DNA of 64,000 bases from Yinghuangia elevatio (GTDB taxonomy: Bacteria > Actinomycetota > Actinomycetes > Streptomycetales > Streptomycetaceae), in NCBI RefSeq assembly GCF_040649515.1, contig NZ_JBEZFP010000029.1, positions 16,227-80,226 on the forward strand, read 5' to 3'. How positions within the stretch are numbered: the first letter of the stretch is position 1; every line of letters starts with the position of its first letter. Shown here piece after piece: positions 24,644 to 33,360 of the stretch. The notes under the pieces are model-generated. The model was not told the DNA's origin, did not search any database, and was given only the letters and a program-made list of their open reading frames with translations. Position numbers and translations under genes: made by a program.

Positions 24644-26473
24644 TCAGCGGTAGTCGATCGTGTTCTGGTAGACGCTCTTGAGCGCGCCCGTCCAGGCCGT
24701 GTTGTAACCGTCCGCCTTCCGGTGCTCCCAGAACTCGCGGAAGGTGTTGGAGCGGTGCTTGAGGAACGTCTGCCAGATGTTCCCCGGGTCGCCCTCGCCG
24801 TAGATGTCGTTGCCCTCGTTGGTGCTGTCCGAAATATCGATGAGCGCCCCGGCGATCCGCCCCTCGACGGTGTCGCCGTCGTCCCAGTCGGGAGTGCTCT
24901 TGTTCGGCGTCTCCAGGTTCATGGACGCGCCGCTCGGCCACCGGTAGTACGGGTCGTTGTAGACGCTGGCCGGCACCCACTCCGCGAAGCCCTCGACCCA
25001 CGCGCAGCCGGTCGACGACTTGGCCGACACGCCGTGCGGGCTGCAGTTGGGGATGGGCGGCAGCTGGTCCTCGTACACGTCGTCCATGAGCGCGTGGGTG
25101 ATCTCGTGGGCGACGGTCATGCGGGAGTCGGGCGCGGTGCCCTTGAGGAAGAGCTGATTGGTGGAACCGCGGTAGAAGTTGCCCTCCTGCGAGCCGGGCG
25201 CCCAGTTCAGGACCAGCTGGCGGCAGGTCGTGTCGAGGCTGTCCCAGCAGGTGCTGCCCGGGACCCACAGCCACACGTCGTTCGCGACGTCGAACGCCTG
25301 GAGCGCCCGCATGAGGCTCGCGTCGCTGGGCTTGGTGGTGCCGAGGTTGGCCGTGGTGCCGGTCTTGACGTTCACCACGGTCTTGGTCTTGAACACGAAG
25401 CTGTCGGTGGTGCCGGTTTTCTGCACCTTCCAGCGGGAGTTCGTGGTGAACATCTTGACGTAGACGTCCTGCCCGGCCGAGGTGCCGTCGGTATTGGCGA
25501 AGCAGACCTTGTACGTCCCCGTCGAGCTGGTCACGCCGCTGCCGAGCAGGTCGTGCGCGTTGCTCTCGTCCGAGTCCCACGCCTGCACGCTCGCGTTGAC
25601 GACCGGACGGGTCTTGCCCTTGTTGTCGACGTAGACCCACTTGCCGGTCACGCACGCCTGCGGCGCGGCGGCCGCGGCGCCGGGCGCGGCGGTGGCGGAG
25701 CGGGAGTCCGAGGGCGCGGTGCCGGTACGCGGCTGCACGTCGTCGCTGGTCGGCGTCGGCTTCGCCTCGTCCGGGACCTCCTGCGGCTGCCGGAACGGCG
25801 TGACCGGCTGCGGCTCGACGGCGGCGGGGGTGTCGACGGCCTCGCCCTCGGCGGGCGGCACGATGCCGAGCGCCGAGGGGCTTCCGGCGGCCCCGACCGT
25901 GAGGAAGACCGCGTCCTCCGCGGCCGAGACGCCGCGTGCCTCGTCCTTGAGCGCGCGTATTCGGATCTCGGCGGGGCCGGGCGCGGACGCGGTGACCTTG
26001 CCCTCGTAGGTCCTGGCCTCGCCCTTCTTGAACGAACCGGTCGCGTCGGCACGGTTGATCCGGCCGCCGTTGACGGGCGTGGCGTCGTCCTGGGTCCGGG
26101 AGGCGAGTCCCGCGGGCGGCGCGGCCCAGGTCAGGCCGGCGGGGAGGTCGGCTTCGATGCGCACGCCCTTGGCGGCGTACTGCGAGGTGACGGTGAAGCG
26201 CACGGTCGCGGTCTCGCCGACGGCGGGCGTGCGGTCCACGCTCGCGGCGACCGAGAAGCAGGTGCGCTCCTCGCTCTCGACCGGCGTGTTCGGGTTGGGG
26301 AGCAGGGTGCAGGGTCTGGGCCCGGCGGACTTGCCGGACGGGCTCTGCTTCGCGTACGCGGCGACGCCGGTCGCTCCACTGATGAGCACGGCGCCCGCGG
26401 TGACGAGCAGGATGCGTTTGCGGACGATCCGCCGCGGCGGCTTCTTGTGGTTGTTGCTCCCCGAGTGACCCAT
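24644..26473 (-). CDS. Secreted or membrane-anchored zinc metallopeptidase (HEITH)
   Basis: A protein of 609 residues from the ATG at 26473; a GTG six bases upstream is also possible. A basic N-terminus and one hydrophobic segment (ILLVTAGAVLISGATGVAAYA) direct export. A beta-sandwich of DUF11/CARDB style follows (TPAVGETATVRFTVTS, GVRIEADLPAGLTW), then a Pro/Thr linker. Next is a transthyretin-like domain (VVNASVQAWDSDE, TGTYKVCFANTDG). The peptidase domain has VAHEITHALMDD (His, Glu, His) and GFAEWVP, whose Glu is the probable third zinc ligand. Substrate unknown. It is flanked by its own terminator. Confidence 0.78.
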   Translation of the reverse strand: MGHSGSNNHKKPPRRIVRKRILLVTAGAVLISGATGVAAYAKQSPSGKSAGPRPCTLLPNPNTPVESEERTCFSVAASVDRTPAVGETATVRFTVTSQYAAKGVRIEADLPAGLTWAAPPAGLASRTQDDATPVNGGRINRADATGSFKKGEARTYEGKVTASAPGPAEIRIRALKDEARGVSAAEDAVFLTVGAAGSPSALGIVPPAEGEAVDTPAAVEPQPVTPFRQPQEVPDEAKPTPTSDDVQPRTGTAPSDSRSATAAPGAAAAAPQACVTGKWVYVDNKGKTRPVVNASVQAWDSDESNAHDLLGSGVTSSTGTYKVCFANTDGTSAGQDVYVKMFTTNSRWKVQKTGTTDSFVFKTKTVVNVKTGTTANLGTTKPSDASLMRALQAFDVANDVWLWVPGSTCWDSLDTTCRQLVLNWAPGSQEGNFYRGSTNQLFLKGTAPDSRMTVAHEITHALMDDVYEDQLPPIPNCSPHGVSAKSSTGCAWVEGFAEWVPASVYNDPYYRWPSGASMNLETPNKSTPDWDDGDTVEGRIAGALIDISDSTNEGNDIYGEGDPGNIWQTFLKHRSNTFREFWEHRKADGYNTAWTGALKSVYQNTIDYR

Positions 26474-26589
26474 GATCACCCGACCCTAGCGACGGGCGAA
26501 ATCACGCCACTATCCAGGGCGCGAGAGGTTGGGGCGGCGTGATCTGGCCTATGAGGGCCGGGAAGGCGACGGGAATTCGGCTATTTGTC

Positions 26590-26750
26590 CCGCTTTGTCC
26601 GCCAGGCGTCTTGCTCGGTCCGGTGCCTTGCCGGTCGGCGTCTTGTCGCGGTCCGGCGCCTGGTCCCGGGCCGGTACCTAGTCGCGGTCTGGTGCCTCGT
26701 CGCCGTCCGGTGTCTGGTCGGTCCGGTGCCTGGTCGCGGTCGGCGCCCGT
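26590..26750. repeat. Degenerate GGTGCCTGGTCGCGGTC-type minisatellite
   Basis: About eight imperfect copies of a 15-20 bp unit (variants of GGTGCCTGGTCGCGGTC) fill the gap between the metallopeptidase promoter region and the HbpS-like gene. No open frame of interest crosses it. Confidence 0.6.
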
Positions 26751-27184
26751 CAGAATGCCTCGGACGCCTCGCGGGCGAGTTCGTCCTCGTAGTCGGCGGC
26801 GTCGCCGCTCACCCCGATGCCGCCGACGGGCTTGCCGTCGCGCAGCAGCGGGTGGCCGCCGCGCCCGAGGTACCAGCCGCCGATCTCCGTGAAGCTCTGC
26901 GAAAAGGCGGGGCGGTCGGTCATGAGGCCTTCCATGAAGGCGGTGGTCCGCCCGAACGACGCGGAGGTCCGGGCCTTCGCGACGGCCAGGTCCGCGCTGA
27001 AGCGCAGCGCGCCGTCCATGCGGTGGAAGGCGACCAGCGTCCCGGCCGAGTCCACGACCGCGACGCTCACGGCCCGTCCGGTCGCGGCGCATTTGGCGAC
27101 GATGTCGGCCACGATCGCGCCCGCCGCGTCCGAGGAGACGTCGTACGCCGCCACCACACCCTTGCCAGTGCCGTTCTCGCTCAT
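26750..27184 (-). CDS. GlcG/HbpS-family protein
   Basis: A protein of 144 residues with the family's pattern: AVSVAVVDSAGTLVAFHRMDGA, SADLAVAKARTSASF, GGHPLLRDGKPVGGIGVSG. HbpS of Streptomyces binds haem and acts outside the cell with the SenS/SenR system, but this copy has no signal peptide and no two-component genes nearby. A cytoplasmic GlcG-like role is as likely. Confidence 0.85.
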   Translation of the reverse strand: MSENGTGKGVVAAYDVSSDAAGAIVADIVAKCAATGRAVSVAVVDSAGTLVAFHRMDGALRFSADLAVAKARTSASFGRTTAFMEGLMTDRPAFSQSFTEIGGWYLGRGGHPLLRDGKPVGGIGVSGDAADYEDELAREASEAF

Positions 27185-27260
27185 CCCGCCGCGCCCCTTT
27201 GACCGTCATGCGATTGATCGTCGTGCGATGCGCGGACGCTAACGGCAGGCCCCTACGGCT

Positions 27261-27659
27261 TCAAGGGGCGCCCGGACCGCTCCGCAGTTGGTCCATCAGG
27301 CGGCGGTCGCGCTTCGTGGGCCGGCCGGTGCCCCGGTCGCGGATGCCGACGGCCGCGGCGACCTCGCGCGGCGGGGGCGGCGGGCTGTTGTCGGTGTAGC
27401 ACTCGACGGCGACGGGCGCGCCCACGCGCTTCAGGATCAGTTTCGTGACGACGACGATCCGCTCGCGGCCGTCGAGGCGCATCCGCACCTCGTCGCCGAT
27501 CTTGAGCGACTGCGCCGGTTTGACGCGGTCGCCGTTGACGCGGACGTGGCCCGCCTTGCACGCGGCGGCGGCGATCGAGCGGGTCTTGGTGAGCCGCACG
27601 GCCCAGATCCAGGCGTCCACGCGCACGCTGGTCGGGGCGTTCCCGTCAGTACCTGCCAT
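27261..27659 (-). CDS. S4-domain RNA-binding protein (HslR/Hsp15-like)
   Basis: A protein of 132 residues from the ATG at 27659. An S4 fold fills residues about 12-75 (VRVDAWIWAVRLTKTRSIAAAACKAGHVRVNG, KPAQSLKIGDEV). A Pro-rich stretch and a basic tail (GRPTKRDRRLMDQL) follow. Hsp15 relatives bind stalled 50S-nascent-chain complexes. No operon partner. Confidence 0.85.
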   Translation of the reverse strand: MAGTDGNAPTSVRVDAWIWAVRLTKTRSIAAAACKAGHVRVNGDRVKPAQSLKIGDEVRMRLDGRERIVVVTKLILKRVGAPVAVECYTDNSPPPPPREVAAAVGIRDRGTGRPTKRDRRLMDQLRSGPGAP

Positions 27660-28123
27660 GTGTCCGACTCTAACCCGGGGCGCGGCGACGGTTGTGCGGG
27701 TTTTGTGCGCACCACAAGTGGACCCGCCAACTCCATTGACGCGCCCCCTGGTTCGCAGGAGTCTGCGCGCAGGACGCCGAGTCGGACCATGTGCCGGTCG
27801 AGGACGGGAGCCAGGAGGCCGGCACGGAGACGGACTCCTCCCCGGGTTCCGCGTCGGGCTCCTGAGCGGAGGAGTCCGCGAGCCGGGCACCGGACAACCG
27901 GGGCCCGGAGAACTGGAGAGGGGTCCGCACAGGGGCGCCGGGTAGGGGAAGGGGCCCGGCGTCCCGGCACGTCAGGCACATGTCGGGGACACGTCGGATT
28001 GGCACCTCAGGGCCACTTCTCAAAGACGCATTTCAGGGACGCATCTCGGTGACGCACGTCCCGGGCGCACGTCCGGAGCGCACGTCACGCACGCGTGTCA
28101 GCGGGGTCGACCCCCTCGGCCGC
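27660..28123. other. Gene-free interval
   Basis: Between the S4 gene and the end of the TrkA-type gene I see no convincing coding sequence; the open frames here have poor composition. The right half shows loosely repeated GACGCAT/GACGCAC words (28024-28095). No clear terminator or promoter. Confidence 0.5.
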
Positions 28124-30238
28124 CTACGCCGGGGCGTCGCCCGCGGCCTGCCGTACGCCCCCGCCGCCCCCGCCGCCCCCGCCGCCCCCGCCTCCTCCCC
28201 CGTTCGGACGCCGCTGGAGCAGGTCCGCCAGGCCGCGCCGCGTCGTGGCCAGGACCACCCGGTCGCGGGCCTGGAGCACGTACCCCTGGTGCAGCCCCCA
28301 GGCCAGCTCGGGCTGCCGGTGGCCGTCCCCTATGGTCGGCGACAGGGCGCGCCGGTCCCGCGGGTCGGCGAGGTCGAGGGCGAGGATGCGCCACGCGCCG
28401 GGCCGGAACGCCTCGTCGACGGTGCGACCAAGTAGCTCCGGGTGGTTGCCGACCTCCAGTGCCACGAAGACCAGCACCTTGCGTTCCACCGGCAGCGCGC
28501 CGAGGATCTGGCGTCCCATCATCGCCGCCGCGAACGACGGTGCCGCGAGGGTGGAGACGCTGCGGCTGCGCGTCGTGGCCTGCGGGAACGACGCGCGCAT
28601 CGCCTGGTTGACGACCGCCGCGAAGTCGTCCTCGAACAACCGCATCACCACGCGGATGGCAGGGTTGAACTCCCGGGCATACAACGCGGTTTCGAGGTTG
28701 CTGCCGTCGCTGCTGGTGAGGGCGAGCACGGCCTGCGCGCGTTCGATCAGCGCCGACTCCAGTACGCCTTCCTGCGTCGCGTCGCCGATGACGACCGGCA
28801 CGTGCAGCGCCCGGGCCAGGGCCACGCCGCGTGCCTTGGGATCGCGTTCGATGCAGACCACGGCGACGCCGAGAGCGTGCAGGCGGTCGAGGACGCGGCT
28901 GCCGACCCGGCCGAGCCCCATCAGCACGATGTGGCCGGTCAGGCCGCGCGGGGGCGGGCGCAGCGACGTCGCGGTGCGGAACGAACCGAGCGCCTGCAGG
29001 ACCACCGCGAACAGGACCGGGAGCAGCGCCAACCCGGTGAGTCCGGACAGGAGTTGCAGGATCTGGCGGCCCTTGCGCTCGCCGATGGCCGGGTCGCCCA
29101 GGCTCAGCAGGTCCAGGATCGACAGGTACGCGGCGCGCAGCGGCGGCTCCCGCGTGACCTGCCACGTCAGCACCGCGAAGAGCGCTTCGAGTGCGACGAG
29201 TATGGCGACCGCCAGCATGAGCCTGCGGGAGAACAGTTCGCGGAACGGCACACGCGGCAGCTTCCCCAGCGGACGCCGCGGCGGGACGTTGTCGGGACGC
29301 GCCGACTCGCGCGTGACCGCCTCCAGCACCACCCGGCTGCGGGTCAGCGACGCGGTCTCCACCTCGTCGTCGTCGGGCAGCAGCATCGGGCCGCGCGGCG
29401 GCACCGGGCCCTCACCGCGGCGTTCCGATGCGGTGTCGGACAGCAGTGCGAGCGTGCAGAGTTCGCCCAGCTCCATGGTGACGACCGGGTCCCCCGCGGC
29501 GCGGTCCGCGGCGCGCAGGAGCAGGCCGTCCGCCTCCACGATCCGACTGCGCTGGCCGGCCAGCGCCGCCGCGACGAGGGCCGGGGCGGCGGTGTCCGCG
29601 TCCGAGAGCACGGTCACTTCGGCGGCCGAGGCGTGTGCGGTGGCACGGGAGAGCAAGTCCTCCACGTAGCGGCCGAGTTTGCGGTTGAAGATCCGGATGA
29701 CCAGGCGCACGGACGGGTTGATGCGGCGGGCCCGGAGGGCGGCGTGGATGTTGGTCTGGTCGTCGGTGTACGTCAGGGCGACCGCTTCGGCGTGCTGCAC
29801 CCCCGCCGACAGCAGGGCCGCCTCGCTGGGCTCGGCGGCCTCGCGTACCGTCACCGAAAGCCGTTCACCGCGGGCGAGTTCGGCGATCAGCGGACCGTTG
29901 CCGGACTGCGTGGAGGGCACCAGCGCGGTGACGGGCTGGTCGTAGAGGCGTACGAGTTCGGCGGTGAGCCGGTACGCGAGCGCGTCGTCGCCGCACACCA
30001 CCATGGCCGCCGCGCCCGAGGTCCGGCGGTCGGCGGGCGCGTGGGCGGCCGCCGGATCGGGGATCGCGGAGCGGTCGGGCGCGTCCGGCCCGCCGGGGAC
30101 CGCGGCCGGGTCGGCGACCTGGTCCCGTGGCGGAGCCGGGGCCTGGGCCGGGACGGCCGGAGCGCTCGGTGGAGCCTGGTCGGCGGCTTCGCCGCCTGCG
30201 TGATCGGGAGCAATCGCCACCCCTCCACCCTGCCGCAA
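28124..30238 (-). CDS. TrkA-N/RCK-type ion channel regulatory protein with membrane segments
   Basis: A protein of up to 704 residues (TTG at 30238; a GTG at 30220 is as possible, neither has a good ribosome site). A Pro/Ala-rich start leads to a first Rossmann domain (AAMVVCGDDALAYRLTAELV, residues 78-250). Two hydrophobic segments follow (LMLAVAILVALEALFAVLTW, LLSGLTGLALLPVLFAVVL) with a pore-like loop. A second Rossmann domain comes last (HIVLMGLGRVGSRVLDRL, VVCIERDPKA, VVIGDATQEGVL). This resembles Castor/Pollux-like or actinobacterial TrkA-N potassium channel proteins. A run of 16 glycines precedes the last 10 residues. Confidence 0.78.
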   Translation of the reverse strand: MRQGGGVAIAPDHAGGEAADQAPPSAPAVPAQAPAPPRDQVADPAAVPGGPDAPDRSAIPDPAAAHAPADRRTSGAAAMVVCGDDALAYRLTAELVRLYDQPVTALVPSTQSGNGPLIAELARGERLSVTVREAAEPSEAALLSAGVQHAEAVALTYTDDQTNIHAALRARRINPSVRLVIRIFNRKLGRYVEDLLSRATAHASAAEVTVLSDADTAAPALVAAALAGQRSRIVEADGLLLRAADRAAGDPVVTMELGELCTLALLSDTASERRGEGPVPPRGPMLLPDDDEVETASLTRSRVVLEAVTRESARPDNVPPRRPLGKLPRVPFRELFSRRLMLAVAILVALEALFAVLTWQVTREPPLRAAYLSILDLLSLGDPAIGERKGRQILQLLSGLTGLALLPVLFAVVLQALGSFRTATSLRPPPRGLTGHIVLMGLGRVGSRVLDRLHALGVAVVCIERDPKARGVALARALHVPVVIGDATQEGVLESALIERAQAVLALTSSDGSNLETALYAREFNPAIRVVMRLFEDDFAAVVNQAMRASFPQATTRSRSVSTLAAPSFAAAMMGRQILGALPVERKVLVFVALEVGNHPELLGRTVDEAFRPGAWRILALDLADPRDRRALSPTIGDGHRQPELAWGLHQGYVLQARDRVVLATTRRGLADLLQRRPNGGGGGGGGGGGGGGGVRQAAGDAPA

Positions 30239-30417
30239 CCGTTCGGCTGCGGGGCGTGAACGACGCGGTCAATCCGCACACTGGCGCAATCCGGCTGCCG
30301 CACTTGTCCACTTGGGAGGAGTCGCGCGCCCCTCGACCGCGCCTAGCCTTCGGCACTCGACCACCGCGTCCGACCCCCTGCCCGGGGTCGGTCGCGCGCG
30401 CCGCTGGAGGTTTGCCG

Positions 30418-31701
30418 ATGGGCTGGATCGTTCAGGACTACCGCGAGGACGACCTCGCGGCCGTCGTACACCTCATCGACACGACGTCGGGCCTGGGCCC
30501 GGACTCCGTCTTCTCCGTGTCGGAGTGCATCACCGCCCTCACCGCGCGCCAGCCCGCCGTCGTCGCGCGCCGCGACGGTGAGGCGATCGGGGCCGCGCTC
30601 GCCACCGTCGCGGAGGGGCGCGCGTGGGTGATGCGCATCGCGCTGGCGCCGTCGCTGCGGGGGCTGGGCCTGGCCAGCGCGCTGCTGCTGGCGTTGGAGC
30701 GGCGCCTGGTCGAGATGCGGGTGCGGCGCATCGCGTACGTGCTGCCGGAGGAGGACCTGCTCCAGGAGGGCCTGGTCACCGCCGGGTACGACCGGCGCCC
30801 CGCGGTGGCGTACTTCGAGAAGGTGGAACCGGTCGACGACCGGGCCGCGGACGTCCTGGAGCGGCTGGGCGGGCGCGTGCTGGCGGGCGACCTGTGGTCG
30901 CGCCTGGCCGGCATGGAGGAGGAGAAGACGCTGATCGAGCGCCGGGTGGTGCTGCCGCTGGCCGATCCCGAGCGCGCCGAGCGGCATGGTGTCGAACCAC
31001 CGCGCGCCATCGCCCTGTTCGGTCCGCCCGGCACCGGCAAGACCACGTTCGCGCGCGGCATCGCGTCGCGGCTGGGCTGGCCGTTCGTCGAACTGCTGCC
31101 GTCCAGGCTGGCCGACAGCGGCAACCTCGCCGCGGCCCTGCGGGAGGCGTTCGCGCGCCTGGCCGAACTCGACCGCGTGGTGGTGTTCATCGACGAGGTC
31201 GAGGAGATCGCGCCGGTGCGCCAGTTCGAGTCCACGACGCCGCCCGGCGGCACGCACTCGGTCACCAACGAACTGCTCAAGCTGATCCCCGCGTTCCGCG
31301 AGCGCAACGAACGGCTGCTGGTCTGCGCGACCAACTCCGTACGGTCGCTGGACCCGGCGTTCCTGCGGCCGGGCCGGTTCGACTACGTGATCCCGATCGG
31401 CACACCCGACAACGCGGCGCGACGGGCGATGTGGGGGCGGTACGCGCACGCGCGGCGTACCGACGTCGATCTTGAGGCGCTGGTGCGCGCCAGCGAGTTG
31501 TTCACGCCTGCGGACATCGAGCACGCCGCGCGCATCGCGGCGCAGGCGTCGTTCGAACGGGACCTGGACCTGCCCGCCTCGACGGTCGCGGGGGCCGGTA
31601 CGCGGGACTACCTGGAGGCGGTGGCGCAGTGCCGCCCGACCGTGACGCCGGGCATGGTCGCGGACTTCCGGGTGGACATCACGACGCACGCGCGCGTGTA
31701 G
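30418..31701 (+). CDS. GNAT acetyltransferase fused to AAA+ ATPase
   Basis: A protein of 427 residues from an ATG with GGAGG upstream. Residues 1-140 form a GNAT domain (VMRIALAPSLRGLGLASALLLALERRL with the acetyl-CoA-binding RGLGLA turn, then RIAYVLPEEDLLQEGLVTAGY). After a short linker comes a complete AAA+ module: Walker A GPPGTGKTT (about 202-210), Walker B VVVFIDEVEE, sensor CATN, and arginine finger LRPGRFD. Substrate of either half is unknown; an ATPase that remodels or selects proteins for acetylation is speculation. Divergent from the TrkA-type gene. Confidence 0.82.
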   Translation: MGWIVQDYREDDLAAVVHLIDTTSGLGPDSVFSVSECITALTARQPAVVARRDGEAIGAALATVAEGRAWVMRIALAPSLRGLGLASALLLALERRLVEMRVRRIAYVLPEEDLLQEGLVTAGYDRRPAVAYFEKVEPVDDRAADVLERLGGRVLAGDLWSRLAGMEEEKTLIERRVVLPLADPERAERHGVEPPRAIALFGPPGTGKTTFARGIASRLGWPFVELLPSRLADSGNLAAALREAFARLAELDRVVVFIDEVEEIAPVRQFESTTPPGGTHSVTNELLKLIPAFRERNERLLVCATNSVRSLDPAFLRPGRFDYVIPIGTPDNAARRAMWGRYAHARRTDVDLEALVRASELFTPADIEHAARIAAQASFERDLDLPASTVAGAGTRDYLEAVAQCRPTVTPGMVADFRVDITTHARV

Positions 31702-31797
31702 GGGGTACGCGCACAAGCCGGAGGGGCGTCGAGCCGAGGTCCGGCGACTCGGGGCGGGCCCAGCCGGCCGGGCCGTGGAGGCTCAGGGGGTCGCGGC

Positions 31798-32004
31798 TCA
31801 GGGGGTGGCGGCGTCGAAGCCGTACGACAGCGGCTCGCCGTTACGGCGCCGGTAGACGTACAGCGCCTGCACCTGGGCCTCCGAGGCCGGGGTGTCGACG
31901 GCGCACGGGTAGACGACCTGGAGCACGGACGGCCGGTCCACCACGCGCACGGTGAGCCCGTCGGCGGGTCCGCCGCCCAGTGTCGCCACTTCCCAGTCCA
32001 CCAT
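31798..32004 (-). CDS. Small conserved hypothetical protein, 68 aa
   Basis: Starts at the ATG at 32004 behind GGAGGAACC; the longer frame to 32136 is Arg-rich noise. Sequence is beta-rich (VDWEVATLGGGPADGLTVRVV, QVQALYVYRRRNGEPLSYGFDAATP). No family recognised. Confidence 0.6.
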   Translation of the reverse strand: MVDWEVATLGGGPADGLTVRVVDRPSVLQVVYPCAVDTPASEAQVQALYVYRRRNGEPLSYGFDAATP

Positions 32005-32388
32005 GGTTCCTCCGGATCGAGCGGTGCCCCGTGCAAGGAATCGAGCCAACTGTAGAGACAGTTCGCTGCCGCCCCTGCGCCGGGGCGGCCGACGGCGTTG
32101 GCTGCCGCCGCCGCGTCCGGATATCTGCTCCGGCACCCGCGCATGCGCGCAGGCCCCGGGGCGGGCGTCCGGGCGCGGCCCAATCTACATGACCGTAGAT
32201 CTTGCTGCCCCGCCTGTCCGCCTATCGAACTACCGCAAGGTTGCCGCCGGTTGGCCGTCGCCTGTCCGGACCGCGTGGAACAGGGTGCATTCCGCAGCAC
32301 GGGGCGGCGGATCGAGCGGCGCGGGGCCGGCCCGCCGCCACCCTCGCCCCCAGGGAACCGTCGCGCGGGGACGTCCGTCTCACCCCGC
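32005..32388. other. Gene-free interval before a membrane-anchored protein
   Basis: I see no supported gene here. The reading frame of the next gene stays open through it, but composition and the lack of a ribosome site argue against coding. It must hold the promoters of two divergent genes; I cannot place them. Confidence 0.45.
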
Positions 32389-33360
32389 ATGGACCACGCA
32401 CAGGCCACCGAACCGGAGCCCCACGATCCGCGCGACGACGGGCGCCACCTCCTCACGGTGATGGCCGGAGTGATGGTCGTGCTCATAGCGATCGCGGTCG
32501 TCCTCGCGGGGGACTGGTGGAACGAGGAGCGGCCCGGACGGCCCGGCGGCTCGCGGATCGACACGCGGACCCTGACCTGGGACCCGCAGGACCACGGCAC
32601 GGGATTCACGGTCGCGGGGTCGTGGCGCGAGTACGTCGCCACTCGCACGGACGACGACAGTCGGGCCGCCGCCATGACCGCGCCCCCGACCGACTTCGCG
32701 CGCAACGTGGTGGTCACCGCGTCCGTATCGACGAAGTGCGTGCCGGCCACCGCCATGCGCCTCTACGCGGACGGCAACGAACTGGGCGTGGACGTGGACG
32801 TGCCCGGCGGCGACACCGATGACTGCGACCGGTACAACTTCGCCACGGCCGACTTCGAGGTGCCGCGCGAACTCCTGCCCGCCGCACCGGTCTTGGACGG
32901 GAACACGCCGCGCAGCGCGGGCGTCGGCATACTTCGCAGCACCGCCCTGGTCACCGCGCAGCCGGACCTGGGTGTCGTCGCGGCCGAGGTCCCGGACGAG
33001 GAGGCGGCGCGCTCGTGGCTGGCCGGCCTCGGCGGACTGCCCGGTACGCAGGGTGTGTCGGCCCCGAAGGACCTGGCGGCGGCGTACCGGAACCCGGAGG
33101 CGGCGACCTTCGACCTGTCGCGCGAGCGCACCTTCGCGTTCCTGTACCCGGTGTGCGAGTCGTACGCCGCGCAGTTGCGGCACGGGCTGGACGGTCGACT
33201 GGAACCGGCGAAGGCGGAGACTCCGAAACCGGGCGCGGGAGCGATGCCGGCCGCGACGGAGTCGTGCGCGCCGACGGCGTACCGCCTGGCTGTGTTCTCG
33301 CTCGCCCCGGAGGAGGTTCCGGCCCACCCGCCCATCCTGCACATCTACGTGCGCGGGTAG
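32389..33360 (+). CDS. Membrane-anchored extracytoplasmic protein of unknown function, 323 aa
   Basis: The ATG at 32389 begins a short cytoplasmic stretch, then one membrane anchor (LLTVMAGVMVVLIAIAVVLAGDWW). The outside part is rich in Asp/Ala with Cys at four or more places (TKCVPATAMRLYADGNELG, DTDDCDRYNF, YPVCESYAAQL, TESCAPTAYRLAVF). No family recognised. Its last 16 bases overlap the end of the convergent thioesterase-like gene. Confidence 0.6.
   Translation: MDHAQATEPEPHDPRDDGRHLLTVMAGVMVVLIAIAVVLAGDWWNEERPGRPGGSRIDTRTLTWDPQDHGTGFTVAGSWREYVATRTDDDSRAAAMTAPPTDFARNVVVTASVSTKCVPATAMRLYADGNELGVDVDVPGGDTDDCDRYNFATADFEVPRELLPAAPVLDGNTPRSAGVGILRSTALVTAQPDLGVVAAEVPDEEAARSWLAGLGGLPGTQGVSAPKDLAAAYRNPEAATFDLSRERTFAFLYPVCESYAAQLRHGLDGRLEPAKAETPKPGAGAMPAATESCAPTAYRLAVFSLAPEEVPAHPPILHIYVRG

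Noticed and set aside
24494..26542. Rightward 682-codon frame opposite the metallopeptidase
   Set aside because: Val/Gly/Arg/Asp-rich shadow frame; the leftward gene has signal, HEITH motif and terminator.
27670..28023. Leftward 117-codon frame in the gene-free interval
   Set aside because: No ribosome site, Ser/Pro/Arg-rich composition and no recognisable motif.
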